DNA of 64,000 nucleotides from Vagococcus penaei (GCF_001998885.1 NZ_CP019609.1:248001-312000), one strand, 5' to 3'; shown: positions 47,563 to 56,856, numbered from the stretch's first letter. Notes: generated from the letters alone by a model not told the origin. Program-made: numbers and translations.

Positions 47563-48897
47563 ATGAGACAGTCAGAACGTTTTGGTTTTTTTAAATTCTT
47601 AGTTGGTACACTTTTTGGTATTATTTTGGTACTAATCCCTTTTAATTTTTCAAATGGCATGGACACTATTCTATTTCATTATTTAAAATTATTTATTAAT
47701 AGCTATCAAACAATTATCCAATCACTTTTAGTTATTTGCGTTGTCCTAAGTGCACTTTTATCACTGTATAACTTATTAGTGAAAGATAATTTTATCCAAA
47801 AAAATCGCCTGCTAAAAAAATTGTTTGCGACAACACCATTTTATGTCGCAAACCGATTTGCTGGAGCTGTTATTTCACTTTTGTGTTTCTTTAAAGTTGG
47901 ACCTAATTTTATTATTTCTGTTGATACTGGAACAGCTATGTTAGACCTAGCAACGCAATTGTCTATCTTAGTACCTATGATGCTACTTTTTCAAACATTT
48001 ATTTTAGAATTTGGTGCCATGGAATTTTTAGGTGAGCTTATTGGATTTATTGTTAAACCTTTATTCAAAGTGTCAGAAATCTGTGCTGTTAATATCATCA
48101 GTGCTTGGGTGGGACCTGGTAACGCAGCTATTTTAGGTACCCAAGAACTTTTCCAAAAAGGTTATTTTACTGTTAAAGAAGCTGCTGTTATTGGTAGCCA
48201 ATTCTCAACATCTAGTGTTGGATGGGTCGTTTTAGTTAGTTCCGTTTTAGGATTAATGGATTACTTTTGGTTAATCTTTTTAGGTATTACGGTTATTGGT
48301 ATGGTACTAGGTATAATCAGCGTCCGAATTCCACCAATTAAAAATTACCCTAATACTTATGTGGATGGTTCCACTGTTTCTAAAGTTACTACAAATGATT
48401 CAGGTAGCAAATTAGCTATTGCTTACAAAAACTCTGCCCATAGAGCAAATAGTGTTACATTAAAGAACTTCACTAGTAAAATCGATAATATGACCTTTTA
48501 CGTTTTCTGGTTAACACCTATCATTATTTTTTGGGGCACTGCCGCACTAATTGTTTCTATGTATACACCAATTCTTGCATGGGTCTCTTTACCTGTTGAA
48601 CTTATTTTAAATCTTTTTGGTGTTCCTGATGCATCAGTTACCGCAAGTGCTATTATGTCTGGTTTTGCAGATAACTACCTACCAGTCATTTTAGGAAAAG
48701 ATTTAGTATCTATTGAAAGTAAAGCCATCATTGCCATGATGAGTATTTTACAATTAATTTTTATGTCAGAAATTGCAACACTCTTAAAATCATGTCAAAT
48801 TATCAATAAATTCCGCGATATTATTATTATATTTTTAGAACGAACGTTTATTTCATTACCATTCGTTATTTTGTTTGTTAAGTTATTTATTAGTTAA
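47563..48897 (+). CDS. YjiH-family membrane protein (nucleoside-recognition/Gate domain)
   Basis: A 444-aa polytopic protein with about ten hydrophobic segments. The N-terminus FKFLVGTLFGIILVLIPF and the central ISAWVGPGNAAILGTQELF / GSQFSTSSVGWV segments are like the YjiH and Gate-domain families. Transport is likely but the substrate is unknown. It is in an operon with the LDH-like enzyme under the IclR regulator, so uptake of that enzyme's hydroxyacid or oxoacid substrate is a reasonable inference. AGGAG precedes the ATG and a strong terminator follows. Confidence 0.8.
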   Translation: MRQSERFGFFKFLVGTLFGIILVLIPFNFSNGMDTILFHYLKLFINSYQTIIQSLLVICVVLSALLSLYNLLVKDNFIQKNRLLKKLFATTPFYVANRFAGAVISLLCFFKVGPNFIISVDTGTAMLDLATQLSILVPMMLLFQTFILEFGAMEFLGELIGFIVKPLFKVSEICAVNIISAWVGPGNAAILGTQELFQKGYFTVKEAAVIGSQFSTSSVGWVVLVSSVLGLMDYFWLIFLGITVIGMVLGIISVRIPPIKNYPNTYVDGSTVSKVTTNDSGSKLAIAYKNSAHRANSVTLKNFTSKIDNMTFYVFWLTPIIIFWGTAALIVSMYTPILAWVSLPVELILNLFGVPDASVTASAIMSGFADNYLPVILGKDLVSIESKAIIAMMSILQLIFMSEIATLLKSCQIINKFRDIIIIFLERTFISLPFVILFVKLFIS

Positions 48898-48899
48898 TC

Positions 48900-48934
48900 A
48901 AAAAGCTGTGAAGAATAATTCTTCACAGCTTTTT
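48900..48934 (+). terminator. Terminator of the LDH-like/yjiH operon
   Basis: A near-perfect 17-bp palindrome (48900-48916 with 48918-48934) ends in T5. Confidence 0.92.
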
Positions 48935-49311
48935 GCTACCATTAATAGCTCTATACTTTTTACTATGTGACACTAAAAATTAGTGGTCCTTTTGCCACAT
49001 ACAAAGGTAATAATATTACAAAACTTAAAAGCCACTTTTTTGAGTATAAGACGTTTTTACTAATATAGAATTTAAATCACTAGTCAACTTAAAAAACTGT
49101 CTTTAAACTATTAAAAAAGTCACAAATATTATGATGTCATCATACCTAAATAAATTCACTCAACATTTAGTTTACCCGTAATGGTGTGTTACCAGTTTCT
49201 AAAATCTCTAAGACAGAATTCAATGATATTCGCATAATATTTCTAACCGACACACATCAGAGTTAGACAGTCTATTAGAATGGACTTGTCTGACACTATA
49301 ACTCTGAAGGT
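48935..49311. other. Non-coding, probably decayed mobile-element region
   Basis: AT-rich, with stops in all frames. One partial dyad (TCAGAGTTA near 49257 and TAACTCTGA near 49300) is visible. No gene is recognised; its neighbours on the right are insertion-sequence remnants, so decayed transposon DNA is plausible. Confidence 0.45.
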
Positions 49312-49366
49312 GGTTCTGTTGCAAAGTTAGAAATAAAAAACTGATTTCTAACTTTGCAACAGAACC
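49312..49366. repeat. 55-bp perfect palindrome of two IS6-type terminal repeats
   Basis: GGTTCTGTTGCAAAGTTAG and four further bases (49312-49334) are repeated exactly inverted at 49344-49366, with a 9-nt spacer. The first 17 bases equal the terminal repeat of IS6-family elements such as IS1216/ISS1 as I remember them. No transposase lies between, so this is a minimal two-ended remnant or MITE-like element. Confidence 0.85.
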
Positions 49367-49531
49367 GAAGATGGTATTCGTAATGCTCTTCTTTATGATT
49401 TTTCCAATGGAAAAATTGAAGCTAAGAATACCCATATAAAAACACTAAAAAGAGTTTCATACGGGTTCAAATCGTTTAACAATATGAGAATAAGAATTTT
49501 CTTGATAAACGACCTTATAAAAATTAAATAA
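49367..49531 (+). pseudogene. ISL3-family transposase, 3' remnant
   Basis: An open frame of 54 codons reads through to a stop at 49529-49531. Its product contains FSNGKIEAKNTHIKTLKRVSYG followed by FKSFNNMRIRIF, the conserved C-terminus of ISL3-family transposases. The rest of the gene (over 300 codons) is missing; the fragment begins directly at the IS6-type palindrome. It is not functional. Confidence 0.85.
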
Positions 49532-49538
49532 CTAAAAA

Positions 49539-49578
49539 AGATGATAAATCTGAGATTACTCTCAAATTCATCATCTTA
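49539..49578. repeat. Hairpin inside the ISL3 remnant
   Basis: AAGATGATAAATCTGAG (49539-49555) and CTCAAATTCATCATCTT (49562-49578) pair over 15 of 17 positions with a 6-nt loop. It lies just after the transposase stop and may have been its terminator. Confidence 0.65.
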
Positions 49579-49587
49579 TAAATTTAA

Positions 49588-49614
49588 CTCATCAGCCCAA
49601 TTTGACAAAGAGCC
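49588..49614. mobile_element. Right terminal repeat of the ISL3 element
   Basis: The sequence ends with TTTGACAAAGAGCC (49601-49614), the typical outer end of ISL3-family elements (GGCTCTTTGTCAAA read inward). It lies 57-83 bp after the transposase stop, where the right end should be. No matching left end was found in the window. Confidence 0.75.
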
Positions 49615-49689
49615 AAAATTAGCCACATCTTAGTCTATTAGTTTAACTTAAATTCAAGATACCAAAACACATTAAATCACTAATATTTC

Positions 49690-51267
49690 TTAGAGTAAAC
49701 TCTTCAATTCTACTTCTGGATATTTATCCGCAAACCAACGCATTGCAAACTGGTTTTCAAATAAGAACAATGGTTGGTCGAAGCGATCACGCGCTAGAAT
49801 ATTACGACTTGAACTCATTTTTTCGTCTAGCTGCTCCGGATCAATCCAACGAGCAATTTTCGTACCCATAGGTGTCATAATTAATTCAGTATTATATTCA
49901 CCTGACATCCGGTGTTTAAAAACCTCAAACTGAAGTTGACCAACAGCTCCAATAATATACTCTTCAGTTAAATAAGTTTTATATAATTGAATCGCACCCT
50001 CTTGAACTAATTGGTATAATCCTTTATGGAATGATTTTTGTTTCATTACATTTTTCGCTGTCACCTTCATAAATAATTCAGGTGTAAAATGTGGTAGCTC
50101 TTCAAACTCAATTTTTCTCTTACCAGTAAAAATCGTATCACCAATTTGATAATTACCTGTATCATATAACCCAATAATATCCCCAGCAACTGCTTCTTGG
50201 ACTGTTTCTCTTGAATCAGCCATGAACTGAGTCGAATTATTTAATTTAATTTTTTTGCCAGTTCGGAATAGTTCCACATCCATCCCTCTCTCAAATGTTC
50301 CAGAACAAATACGGACAAAAGCAATCCGGTCACGATGCGCAGGGTTCATGTTAGCTTGGATTTTAAAGATAAAACCTGAGAAGTCTTCTGAATAAGGACT
50401 AACTTCTTCACCATCTTTTGCTTGGTGAGCAGACGGTTTTGGTGCGAATTGTAAAAAGGTTTCTAAAAAGGTCTGAACACCAAAATTCGTTAATGCTGAA
50501 CCAAAGAACACAGGAGTTAATTCTCCTTTAGCAATACGTTCTTCAGAAAATTCATTTCCCGCTTCTAATAATAATTCCACATCATCTAAAACTTGCGTGA
50601 AAACAGATTGCTCTTTTAATGGATGATCTTCAACTAATTGATGCGTGTCATCCAAACTTAAAAAGCGTTCGCCATTGAAACGTTCCGGACGATAAACTTC
50701 TACACGATTGTTATACATATCATATAGACCTTCAAATCCTTTTCCCATACCAATTGGCCAATTCATTGGATAAGAATCAATTTCCAAAACTTCTTCCAAT
50801 TCTTCTAATAAATCTAAAGGTTCACGACCATCACGGTCTAACTTATTAATGAAAGTAAAGATTGGAATCCCACGCATCCGACAAACTTGGAAAAGTTTCT
50901 TTGTTTGTGCTTCAATCCCCTTAGCACTATCAATTACCATGACCGCACTGTCAACAGCCATTAAAGTCCGATAAGTATCCTCAGAAAAATCCTCATGTCC
51001 CGGAGTATCTAAAATATTAATTCGTTTGTCATCATAATCAAATTGCATCACAGAACTGGTTACAGAAATACCACGTTGTTTTTCAATATCCATCCAGTCA
51101 GATTTAGCAAAATTCCCTGTTTTTTTCCCTTTGACCGTTCCCGCGTTGCGAATCGCCCCACCAAACAGTAATAATTGTTCAGTAATCGTCGTTTTACCCG
51201 CATCCGGATGCGATATAATCGCAAAAGTACGGCGTTTATCGACTTCTTGTCGTTGTTTACTTTCCAT
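49690..51267 (-). CDS. prfC: Peptide chain release factor 3
   Basis: A GTPase that recycles RF1/RF2 after peptide release. G1 ([14 protein letters not shown], about residue 18), G2 region ([11 protein letters not shown]), G3 ([16 protein letters not shown]) and G4 ([12 protein letters not shown]) are present, with the RF3-specific C-terminal region. 525 aa, the normal length. AAAAGGGAGA lies a few bases before the ATG. Its leader carries a decayed tandem copy of the gene's own 5' end. Confidence 0.97.
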   Translation of the reverse strand: MESKQRQEVDKRRTFAIISHPDAGKTTITEQLLLFGGAIRNAGTVKGKKTGNFAKSDWMDIEKQRGISVTSSVMQFDYDDKRINILDTPGHEDFSEDTYRTLMAVDSAVMVIDSAKGIEAQTKKLFQVCRMRGIPIFTFINKLDRDGREPLDLLEELEEVLEIDSYPMNWPIGMGKGFEGLYDMYNNRVEVYRPERFNGERFLSLDDTHQLVEDHPLKEQSVFTQVLDDVELLLEAGNEFSEERIAKGELTPVFFGSALTNFGVQTFLETFLQFAPKPSAHQAKDGEEVSPYSEDFSGFIFKIQANMNPAHRDRIAFVRICSGTFERGMDVELFRTGKKIKLNNSTQFMADSRETVQEAVAGDIIGLYDTGNYQIGDTIFTGKRKIEFEELPHFTPELFMKVTAKNVMKQKSFHKGLYQLVQEGAIQLYKTYLTEEYIIGAVGQLQFEVFKHRMSGEYNTELIMTPMGTKIARWIDPEQLDEKMSSSRNILARDRFDQPLFLFENQFAMRWFADKYPEVELKSLL

Positions 51268-51484
51268 AACTATCTCCCTTTTAATTCTATCTATATTTTC
51301 ACCAGCCTAAAACATGGCACGCTTTAGTATATTAAATACTAACTATCTGTGATGCTAAGCTATTTATCGACTTCTCGTCATTATCTAGTTTACATAATTA
51401 TCTCCCTTTTAATCCATTCTGTCTATTTTTCCTCAGATTAAAACACAGCACGTTTTAGTATATCATGATACTAACTATCTGTGA
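51236..51484 (-). repeat. Decayed tandem duplication of the prfC leader and first codons
   Basis: A unit covering the first codons of prfC, its ribosome site and upstream DNA (51236-51352) is repeated imperfectly at 51363-51484. Shared blocks include TTTATCGACTTCT, TATCTCCCTTTTAAT, a small hairpin TTAGTAT-N-ATACTAA and ACTAACTATCTGTGA. In the upstream copy the ribosome site and ATG (51395-51393) survive, but the second codon is TAA. Confidence 0.85.
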
Positions 51485-51534
51485 ATGAAAATCATACATG
51501 TTTTAATGCTGGCAATTAAATTAAGTGAGGCTAG

Positions 51535-51969
51535 TTAGTCTAATAAATAAGACATGTGGCGGTGGTCGATTCCCGCGTCATCAAAAACCTCACCAAAAGC
51601 TCGGTAACCTAATTTTTCATAAAAACCCAATGCTTGAAGTTGTGCATCTAGCACTAACTCTTGACCATTAGCATTTTTTACATAATCTGCTAAATAAGTC
51701 ATCAAGGCTTCACCAAATTTTTTACCACGTCCAGCTGGCAGGACTGCCACACGCTGAACTTTATAAACTCCTGGCGCTTTTTCATACATTCGAGCGGTTC
51801 CCATTGGGACGTTGTCTTCATATAAGACAATATGTACGCAACGTTCCTCATCTTCAACCTCTAGTTCAATCGGGACTTGCTGTTCAGCAACAAAGACCGC
51901 CAAACGAATCGTTAAAGCATCTTGATGAATTGCGTCATTCGCTAATTTAGTTTCTTTAATCATTATCAT
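51535..51969 (-). CDS. GNAT-family N-acetyltransferase
   Basis: A 144-aa acetyl-CoA-dependent acetyltransferase of the ElaA/YjcF-like type. It has the N-terminal IRLAVFVAEQQVP segment and the acetyl-CoA loop VAVLPAGRGKKFGEALM (about residue 85), then AQLQALGFYEKLGYRAFGEVF. The acceptor is unknown; small amines or proteins are possible. GGGGAG lies 7 nt before the ATG. It stands alone downstream of the prfC leader region. Confidence 0.87.
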   Translation of the reverse strand: MIMIKETKLANDAIHQDALTIRLAVFVAEQQVPIELEVEDEERCVHIVLYEDNVPMGTARMYEKAPGVYKVQRVAVLPAGRGKKFGEALMTYLADYVKNANGQELVLDAQLQALGFYEKLGYRAFGEVFDDAGIDHRHMSYLLD

Positions 51970-52090
51970 ATAAATTCTCCCCTTTTAGCAGAAATATCAA
52001 GCATTCTATAAGTAAATATATTATACTAATAACTACAACGACTCAATAGAATCATGAGATGTTATAATTTTTTTAAAAGGAGATGACTTC

Positions 52091-53215
52091 ATGCTAAAAA
52101 AAGTCCGAGACTCAAAATTAATGTTTTGGTCGCTTGAGTTATTAATTCTGGCTACTTTAATTTTTGTCGGCACGAAAATTAATTTCTTATTTCAACCCCT
52201 AGCAACAATGTTTACAACACTTTTTGCTCCAATTTTAATTTCAGGTTTCTTTTTTTACTTATTAAATCCATTAGTTGTCTTTTTCACCAAAAAAGGCATG
52301 AAACGTAGTCTAGCTGTTGCGTTAGTTATGCTACTACTTGTAGGAATTTTAGTCTTTTTATTTATTTTGATTATTCCAAATGTAGTGAACCAGTTATCGA
52401 CACTGATTAGTCGAATGCCTGCTACAATAACAACTCTAGAACAATGGGTCAATCAATTGGCACATCATCCACTCTTACAAGATATTGATTTCCAATCTTA
52501 TTTGGATAAATTCGGCGTATCCATTAGCGGAATTGCAAAATCAACACTTAATGGTTTAGGAAGCGGCTTTGGTTCATTCATCTCTTCAGTCGCTGGCGTT
52601 GTTGTTTTAATCGTAACTGTACCATTTATGCTGTTTTATATGCTAAAAGATGGCCAAAAATTCTTACCAATGATCAGCAAATATTTTCCAGAAAAGCATA
52701 AAGATGAAATTATCACTCTCCTAAATAAAATGAGTGGAACTATTTCTAAATACATCAGTGGACAAATGATTGAATGCGCCTTTGTTGCTGTCTTCACCTT
52801 TTTAGGTTATATGTTGATTGGTGTCGATTATGCATTTCTTTTTGGTATTATTGCAGGGACAACTAATATGATTCCTTATATTGGACCTTATCTAGGCTTA
52901 GCTCCTGCAGTATTAGTCACTGTCTTTGCTGATCCGTGGAAAGCTATTTTGGCTTGCATTGTTGTTCTAATCGTTCAACAAATTGATGGTAATATCGTGT
53001 ATCCAAATGTCATTGGAAAAAGTCTAGATATTCATCCATTAACGATTATTATCCTATTACTAGTTGCAGGGAACATCGCTGGATTACTAGGAATGATTCT
53101 AGGTGTACCACTTTATGCAGTTTGTAAGACAGTTGTCATCTACGTGTATGATATCATTCAATTAAATAAATCTGACAAAGTCACACCACATAGTGAGTCT
53201 AAGTTAAAAGAATAA
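52091..53215 (+). CDS. AI-2E family (PerM/YtvI) permease
   Basis: A 374-aa membrane protein with about eight hydrophobic segments, two at the N-terminus and a cluster from residue 170 onward. The family hallmark GTTNMIPYIGPYLGLAPAV (about residue 258) and QQIDGNIVYPNVIGKSLDIHP (about 300) are visible. Family members have been linked to export of AI-2 or to ion antiport; the substrate here is unknown. AAAAGGAG precedes the ATG. The CorC-type gene follows 93 bp later. Confidence 0.9.
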   Translation: MLKKVRDSKLMFWSLELLILATLIFVGTKINFLFQPLATMFTTLFAPILISGFFFYLLNPLVVFFTKKGMKRSLAVALVMLLLVGILVFLFILIIPNVVNQLSTLISRMPATITTLEQWVNQLAHHPLLQDIDFQSYLDKFGVSISGIAKSTLNGLGSGFGSFISSVAGVVVLIVTVPFMLFYMLKDGQKFLPMISKYFPEKHKDEIITLLNKMSGTISKYISGQMIECAFVAVFTFLGYMLIGVDYAFLFGIIAGTTNMIPYIGPYLGLAPAVLVTVFADPWKAILACIVVLIVQQIDGNIVYPNVIGKSLDIHPLTIIILLLVAGNIAGLLGMILGVPLYAVCKTVVIYVYDIIQLNKSDKVTPHSESKLKE

Positions 53216-53308
53216 CAATTGTCATGACAAGAATATTGCCAAATCATGGTAATTATGATACGCTTTTCTAGTATTATTGAAAGAACATTTTGAAGGAGAG
53301 AATAGCTT

Positions 53309-54688
53309 ATGAACGCTGACCCCGATAGTCAGTCTGTAATAATTAATCTAATTATTTTAGTAGTGTTAACTTTATTAAATGCCTTTTTCGCAGCCGCTGA
53401 GATTTCCGTAGTTTCTGTTAATCGAAACCGTCTCGAATCACGTGTTGCTGAAGGCGATAAAACGTCTATTAAGTTATTACGATTAATCAATGATTCGAGT
53501 AATTTTTTATCAACCATTCAAGTCGGAATTACCTTAGTTACCCTTTTATCTGGTGCATCCTTAGCAAATTCGTTTGCTCGCGAACTAGCTCCACTTTTTG
53601 GTAATGTCCCTTGGGCAAAACAAGCCTCACAAATAATTGTGTTAATCTTATTGACCTATGTTTCCATTGTTTTTGGTGAGTTATATCCAAAACGTATCGC
53701 CATTAACAATCCTGAATCCGTAGCAAAATTTGTGATGGGACCTATTCGTTTGTTAGGACAAATCATGCGTCCTTTCGTATGGTTATTGTCTAGTTCAACC
53801 AATCTGCTGAGCCGAATCACACCGATGACATTTGACGACGAAAATGAAAAGATGACTCGTGAAGAAATGGCCTATATGCTGTCAAATGAAGGTGTGTTGG
53901 ATTCTGATGAATTAGAAATGGTCCAAGGTATCTTGGATTTAGATACAACTCTTGCTCGTGAAGTCATGGTACCTCGTACAGAAGCTTTCATGATTGATAT
54001 CCATGATTCAATTGAAGACAACTTAAATAAAGTCTTGAATCAAAACTTTTCGCGAATTCCTGTTTATAACGAAGATAAAGATAAAATTGTTGGAATCTTA
54101 CATTTAAAAAACCTTTTAAAAGCAGCACATAAACAAGGGTTTGATAAATTAGATCTTCGTCAGGTCATTCATGAACCATTATTTGTTCCCGAAACAATTT
54201 ATATCGATGATTTATTAGTTGAACTCAAGAAAACTCAAAATCATATGGCCATTCTGCTAGATGAATATGGTGGTGTTGTTGGTTTAGTTACTTTTGAAGA
54301 TTTATTAGAAGAAATCGTTGGTGAAATTGATGACGAATCTGATGAGATTACTCTAGAAGAACAATATACCAAATTAGATGATGACCACTATATTATTTTA
54401 GGTAAAATGTCAATTGATGACTTTAATGAAAAATTTAAAACGAAAATTAAGATGAATGATGTTGATACAATGGCTGGTTTTGTTATTACTGAACTTGGTG
54501 TCATCCCTGAAAAGGATGAAAAACTATCAATCGATGTGAACCACATTACATTATCAACTTATAAAGCCGAAGGTACTCGTCTATTAGAAATTTTAGTGAC
54601 GATTAATGAAATTCCAGAATCTGAAGACGATGATTACTATTATGAAGATGACAAATACCGTCGTATTAAGCAATCATCAAATAACTAA
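53309..54688 (+). CDS. CorC/HlyC-family membrane protein (CNNM type, CBS domains)
   Basis: A 459-aa protein with a DUF21/CNNM membrane domain (about residues 10-190, including NAFFAAAEISVVSVNRNRL and VSIVFGELYPKRIAINNPE), a pair of CBS domains (about 215-345, with VMVPRTEAFMID and LDEYGGVVGLVTFEDLLEEIVGEI) and a C-terminal CorC domain. Relatives such as B. subtilis YhdP and MpfA are linked to magnesium or cation homeostasis. The acidic tail has a tyrosine-rich stretch. AAGGAGAG precedes the ATG. Confidence 0.92.
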   Translation: MNADPDSQSVIINLIILVVLTLLNAFFAAAEISVVSVNRNRLESRVAEGDKTSIKLLRLINDSSNFLSTIQVGITLVTLLSGASLANSFARELAPLFGNVPWAKQASQIIVLILLTYVSIVFGELYPKRIAINNPESVAKFVMGPIRLLGQIMRPFVWLLSSSTNLLSRITPMTFDDENEKMTREEMAYMLSNEGVLDSDELEMVQGILDLDTTLAREVMVPRTEAFMIDIHDSIEDNLNKVLNQNFSRIPVYNEDKDKIVGILHLKNLLKAAHKQGFDKLDLRQVIHEPLFVPETIYIDDLLVELKKTQNHMAILLDEYGGVVGLVTFEDLLEEIVGEIDDESDEITLEEQYTKLDDDHYIILGKMSIDDFNEKFKTKIKMNDVDTMAGFVITELGVIPEKDEKLSIDVNHITLSTYKAEGTRLLEILVTINEIPESEDDDYYYEDDKYRRIKQSSNN

Positions 54689-54690
54689 AA

Positions 54691-54734
54691 AATAAGAGGT
54701 CAGCTACTTTTTTGTAGCTGACCTCTTATTTTTT
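54691..54734. terminator. Bidirectional terminator, corC-like / GNAT
   Basis: A 17-bp perfect stem (54691-54707 with 54714-54730) and a T6 loop, flanked by A and T runs. It serves converging genes. Confidence 0.93.
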
Positions 54735-55206
54735 AGATTAATTTTTTTAGATACCACTTATCCATTGCCGAATGCTCAGTAATAATTAATGGTTGATTTA
54801 ATAACTGAAAACCATAACCTTCATACAAGCGACAAGCTGTTTCTAATTTAGTATGTGTTTCAAGATAACACGCTTGATAATTTTTTTCAGCAAACCCCAA
54901 TGCTTGATTCATTAACCTTTTTGCCAATCCTTGCCCACGAGCTGCCGTTGTCACATACATTTTTTGCAATTCACAGGTATTAGGATGTTCTAGTTCAGCA
55001 ATCCCAACGCCACCAATAATTTGACCTTGATCCTCGATAACCCAGTAGTTTCTTGCCTTATTCGCATCATAATATTCAAATAAGTAAGCAAGATGTGGAT
55101 CAGTATAAGCTGTGCCTGGTTTAGCCATATCTAGTTGTTCCAAAGACGTTCTAATTAATTGTGCTACAGCTAAATTATCGCATTCTTCCATGACTCGTAG
55201 TAACAT
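54733..55206 (-). CDS. GNAT-family N-acetyltransferase
   Basis: A 157-aa acetyltransferase. The acetyl-CoA loop is MYVTTAARGQGLAKRLMNQ (about residue 90), followed by CYLETHTKLETACRLYEGYGF, which places it with the small stand-alone GNAT enzymes. The acceptor is unknown. AGAGGAG lies 8 nt before the ATG. It is not linked to an obvious pathway. Confidence 0.87.
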   Translation of the reverse strand: MLLRVMEECDNLAVAQLIRTSLEQLDMAKPGTAYTDPHLAYLFEYYDANKARNYWVIEDQGQIIGGVGIAELEHPNTCELQKMYVTTAARGQGLAKRLMNQALGFAEKNYQACYLETHTKLETACRLYEGYGFQLLNQPLIITEHSAMDKWYLKKLI

Positions 55207-55344
55207 CGGCTACGCTCCTCTCAGTATCTATCTGTAAAAATAGTTTACCTCATTAGACTTTGCGTAGCAATAATAGTTAATATTTATCAAAAATAAAGCC
55301 TGTAAGAACAACTAGTGACTAACTAAAATTCGATTAGTTATCTA

Positions 55345-55767
55345 CTAGCTAATTGAGGAATCAATAGTATCATACCAATCGTCTGATACAGGCTCTAACC
55401 ATTCTGGAATCCCAGCTGTAATTGCTAAATGTTCAAACCAGCTACCTTTCGTTGCCCCATGCCAATGTTTAACACCCTCATGTATCACAACCACGTCACC
55501 TGCACGTAAAAATTGAGCTGACGCCCCTTCTTCTTGGTACCAGCCTTCACCACCTGTTACTAAGAGGATTTGATACCCATTACGGTGAATATGCCAATTA
55601 TTACGACATCCAGGTTCAAACGTCACATTCCCGACCGTTACTGGAACATGCGGATCATTCACTAAAGTATTCAAATAACTTTGACCAGTAAAATATTGTG
55701 CATAAGCATTATTTTTACTTCCTGCTGAAAAAACAACGCCTTTTTTAATTTCTTCAAATTTAGACAT
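55345..55767 (-). CDS. Cupin-domain protein
   Basis: A 140-aa single cupin barrel. Metal-ligand motif 1 is NNWHIHRNGYQILLV, where the usual Glu position is Gln, and motif 2 is GDVVVIHEGVKHWHG. Such proteins bind a metal and often act on small carbonyl or aromatic compounds; the specificity is unknown. The start at 55767 (MSKFEE) has GAGG 10 nt upstream; an in-frame ATG at 55776 is too close to it. The GlcU-type transporter gene lies 51 bp upstream on the same strand. Confidence 0.85.
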   Translation of the reverse strand: MSKFEEIKKGVVFSAGSKNNAYAQYFTGQSYLNTLVNDPHVPVTVGNVTFEPGCRNNWHIHRNGYQILLVTGGEGWYQEEGASAQFLRAGDVVVIHEGVKHWHGATKGSWFEHLAITAGIPEWLEPVSDDWYDTIDSSIS

Positions 55768-55818
55768 ACCAGTCATTCCTCTCTATATTCATATCATTTT
55801 ACGTTAATATTTAACTAT

Positions 55819-56670
55819 CTAGATAAATACGGTAATCGTACTACCAACAACAATTAAGGCTAAACCAATCAAGGTATATGTTAACTCGTGAGTCGTTTTT
55901 TTCTCTTTTAAAATGACGAGACTACCTAAAGTAGAAACAACGACACTTAATTGTGAAATAATAAAAGCTGTCGCAACACCATTGGCTTGAGCTGAAAAAA
56001 TATAGGCCAGTGCAGATAAACTAAATGTTAGCCCAATAATGCTTGTTTCCCAACTTTTTTTAGTAATTAATGTTTTAGGCGATTGTTTAAGTGCATAGAC
56101 AACTGCACCAATAAATACACCTAACATTTGAGGGAAAAATATAGCTAAACCAGATGCATCGACAATTCGGGGTAAAGCACTATAAATCCAATACCCAATG
56201 CTCGTGCTCACTAAAATCAAAACACCTTTTTTCAATGATTGATTAGCAGACTTATTATCAGTTGTTGCAGTTAAAGTGGCACCTACAATTAATAAAATAA
56301 TTGCTCCTAATCCAAATAGTTTATTTTGAATTCCTGGCCATTCTTTAAAAGCAATCACACTAATTAAAGATGTTCCAACTAACTGTAGCCCTGTTGTAAT
56401 AGGCATCGTCTTAGCAACACCAATAATTTTTAATGAGTGATATTGTCCTGCTTGACCAATTACCCAAAAGGCCCCCGAAGCTAAACTAATGAAAAATACA
56501 GTTCGCGAAATCGGAGGGGGAGAAAAACCTACCTGTACGATAACTGCCACCAATAAAGCGCCAATTCCCGTACCAACAATTTGATTAACTGGCTTTCCAC
56601 CTATCTTGGTTAAAATTAAGGGCTGAATCCCCCACCCAATTGCAGGTAGTAATGCCAATAAGATGTTCAT
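55819..56670 (-). CDS. GRP-family sugar uptake protein (GlcU/RbsU-like)
   Basis: A 283-aa transporter with ten hydrophobic segments arranged as in GlcU of Bacillus/Staphylococcus and RbsU of lactobacilli. The N-terminus LLALLPAIGWGIQPLILTKIGG and the AKTMPITTGLQLVGTSLI segment are family features. Probable PTS-independent uptake of glucose or another sugar by proton symport. The start at 56670 has GAGG 8 nt upstream; an in-frame ATG at 56679 overlaps the space. The cupin gene follows on the same strand. Confidence 0.87.
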   Translation of the reverse strand: MNILLALLPAIGWGIQPLILTKIGGKPVNQIVGTGIGALLVAVIVQVGFSPPPISRTVFFISLASGAFWVIGQAGQYHSLKIIGVAKTMPITTGLQLVGTSLISVIAFKEWPGIQNKLFGLGAIILLIVGATLTATTDNKSANQSLKKGVLILVSTSIGYWIYSALPRIVDASGLAIFFPQMLGVFIGAVVYALKQSPKTLITKKSWETSIIGLTFSLSALAYIFSAQANGVATAFIISQLSVVVSTLGSLVILKEKKTTHELTYTLIGLALIVVGSTITVFI

Positions 56671-56856
56671 ATGCAGCACCTCTTTCTAAAATATTTTACT
56701 ATTACTATTTAATATTCACCTAATTTATATTATACACTTTTTTAATTAAAAGTCCTTTTAATTTGATTTTCTTAATCTTTTTAATCTTTTAAATCTTAAA
56801 AGTAATATATGTAATTAGATTGATAACGAATAAATAAAACACGTCATCTAAAATAC

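Noticed and set aside
49304-49374. Possible 8-bp target duplication around the IS6-end palindrome (GAAGGTGG / GAAGATGG).
   Set aside because: The two octamers differ at one base and are offset relative to the element ends; the true flanking octamers (CTGAAGGT and GAAGATGG) do not match.
49220-49435. A 71-codon minus-strand frame across the IS6-end palindrome.
   Set aside because: It runs antisense through mobile-element remnants and has no homology or ribosome site.
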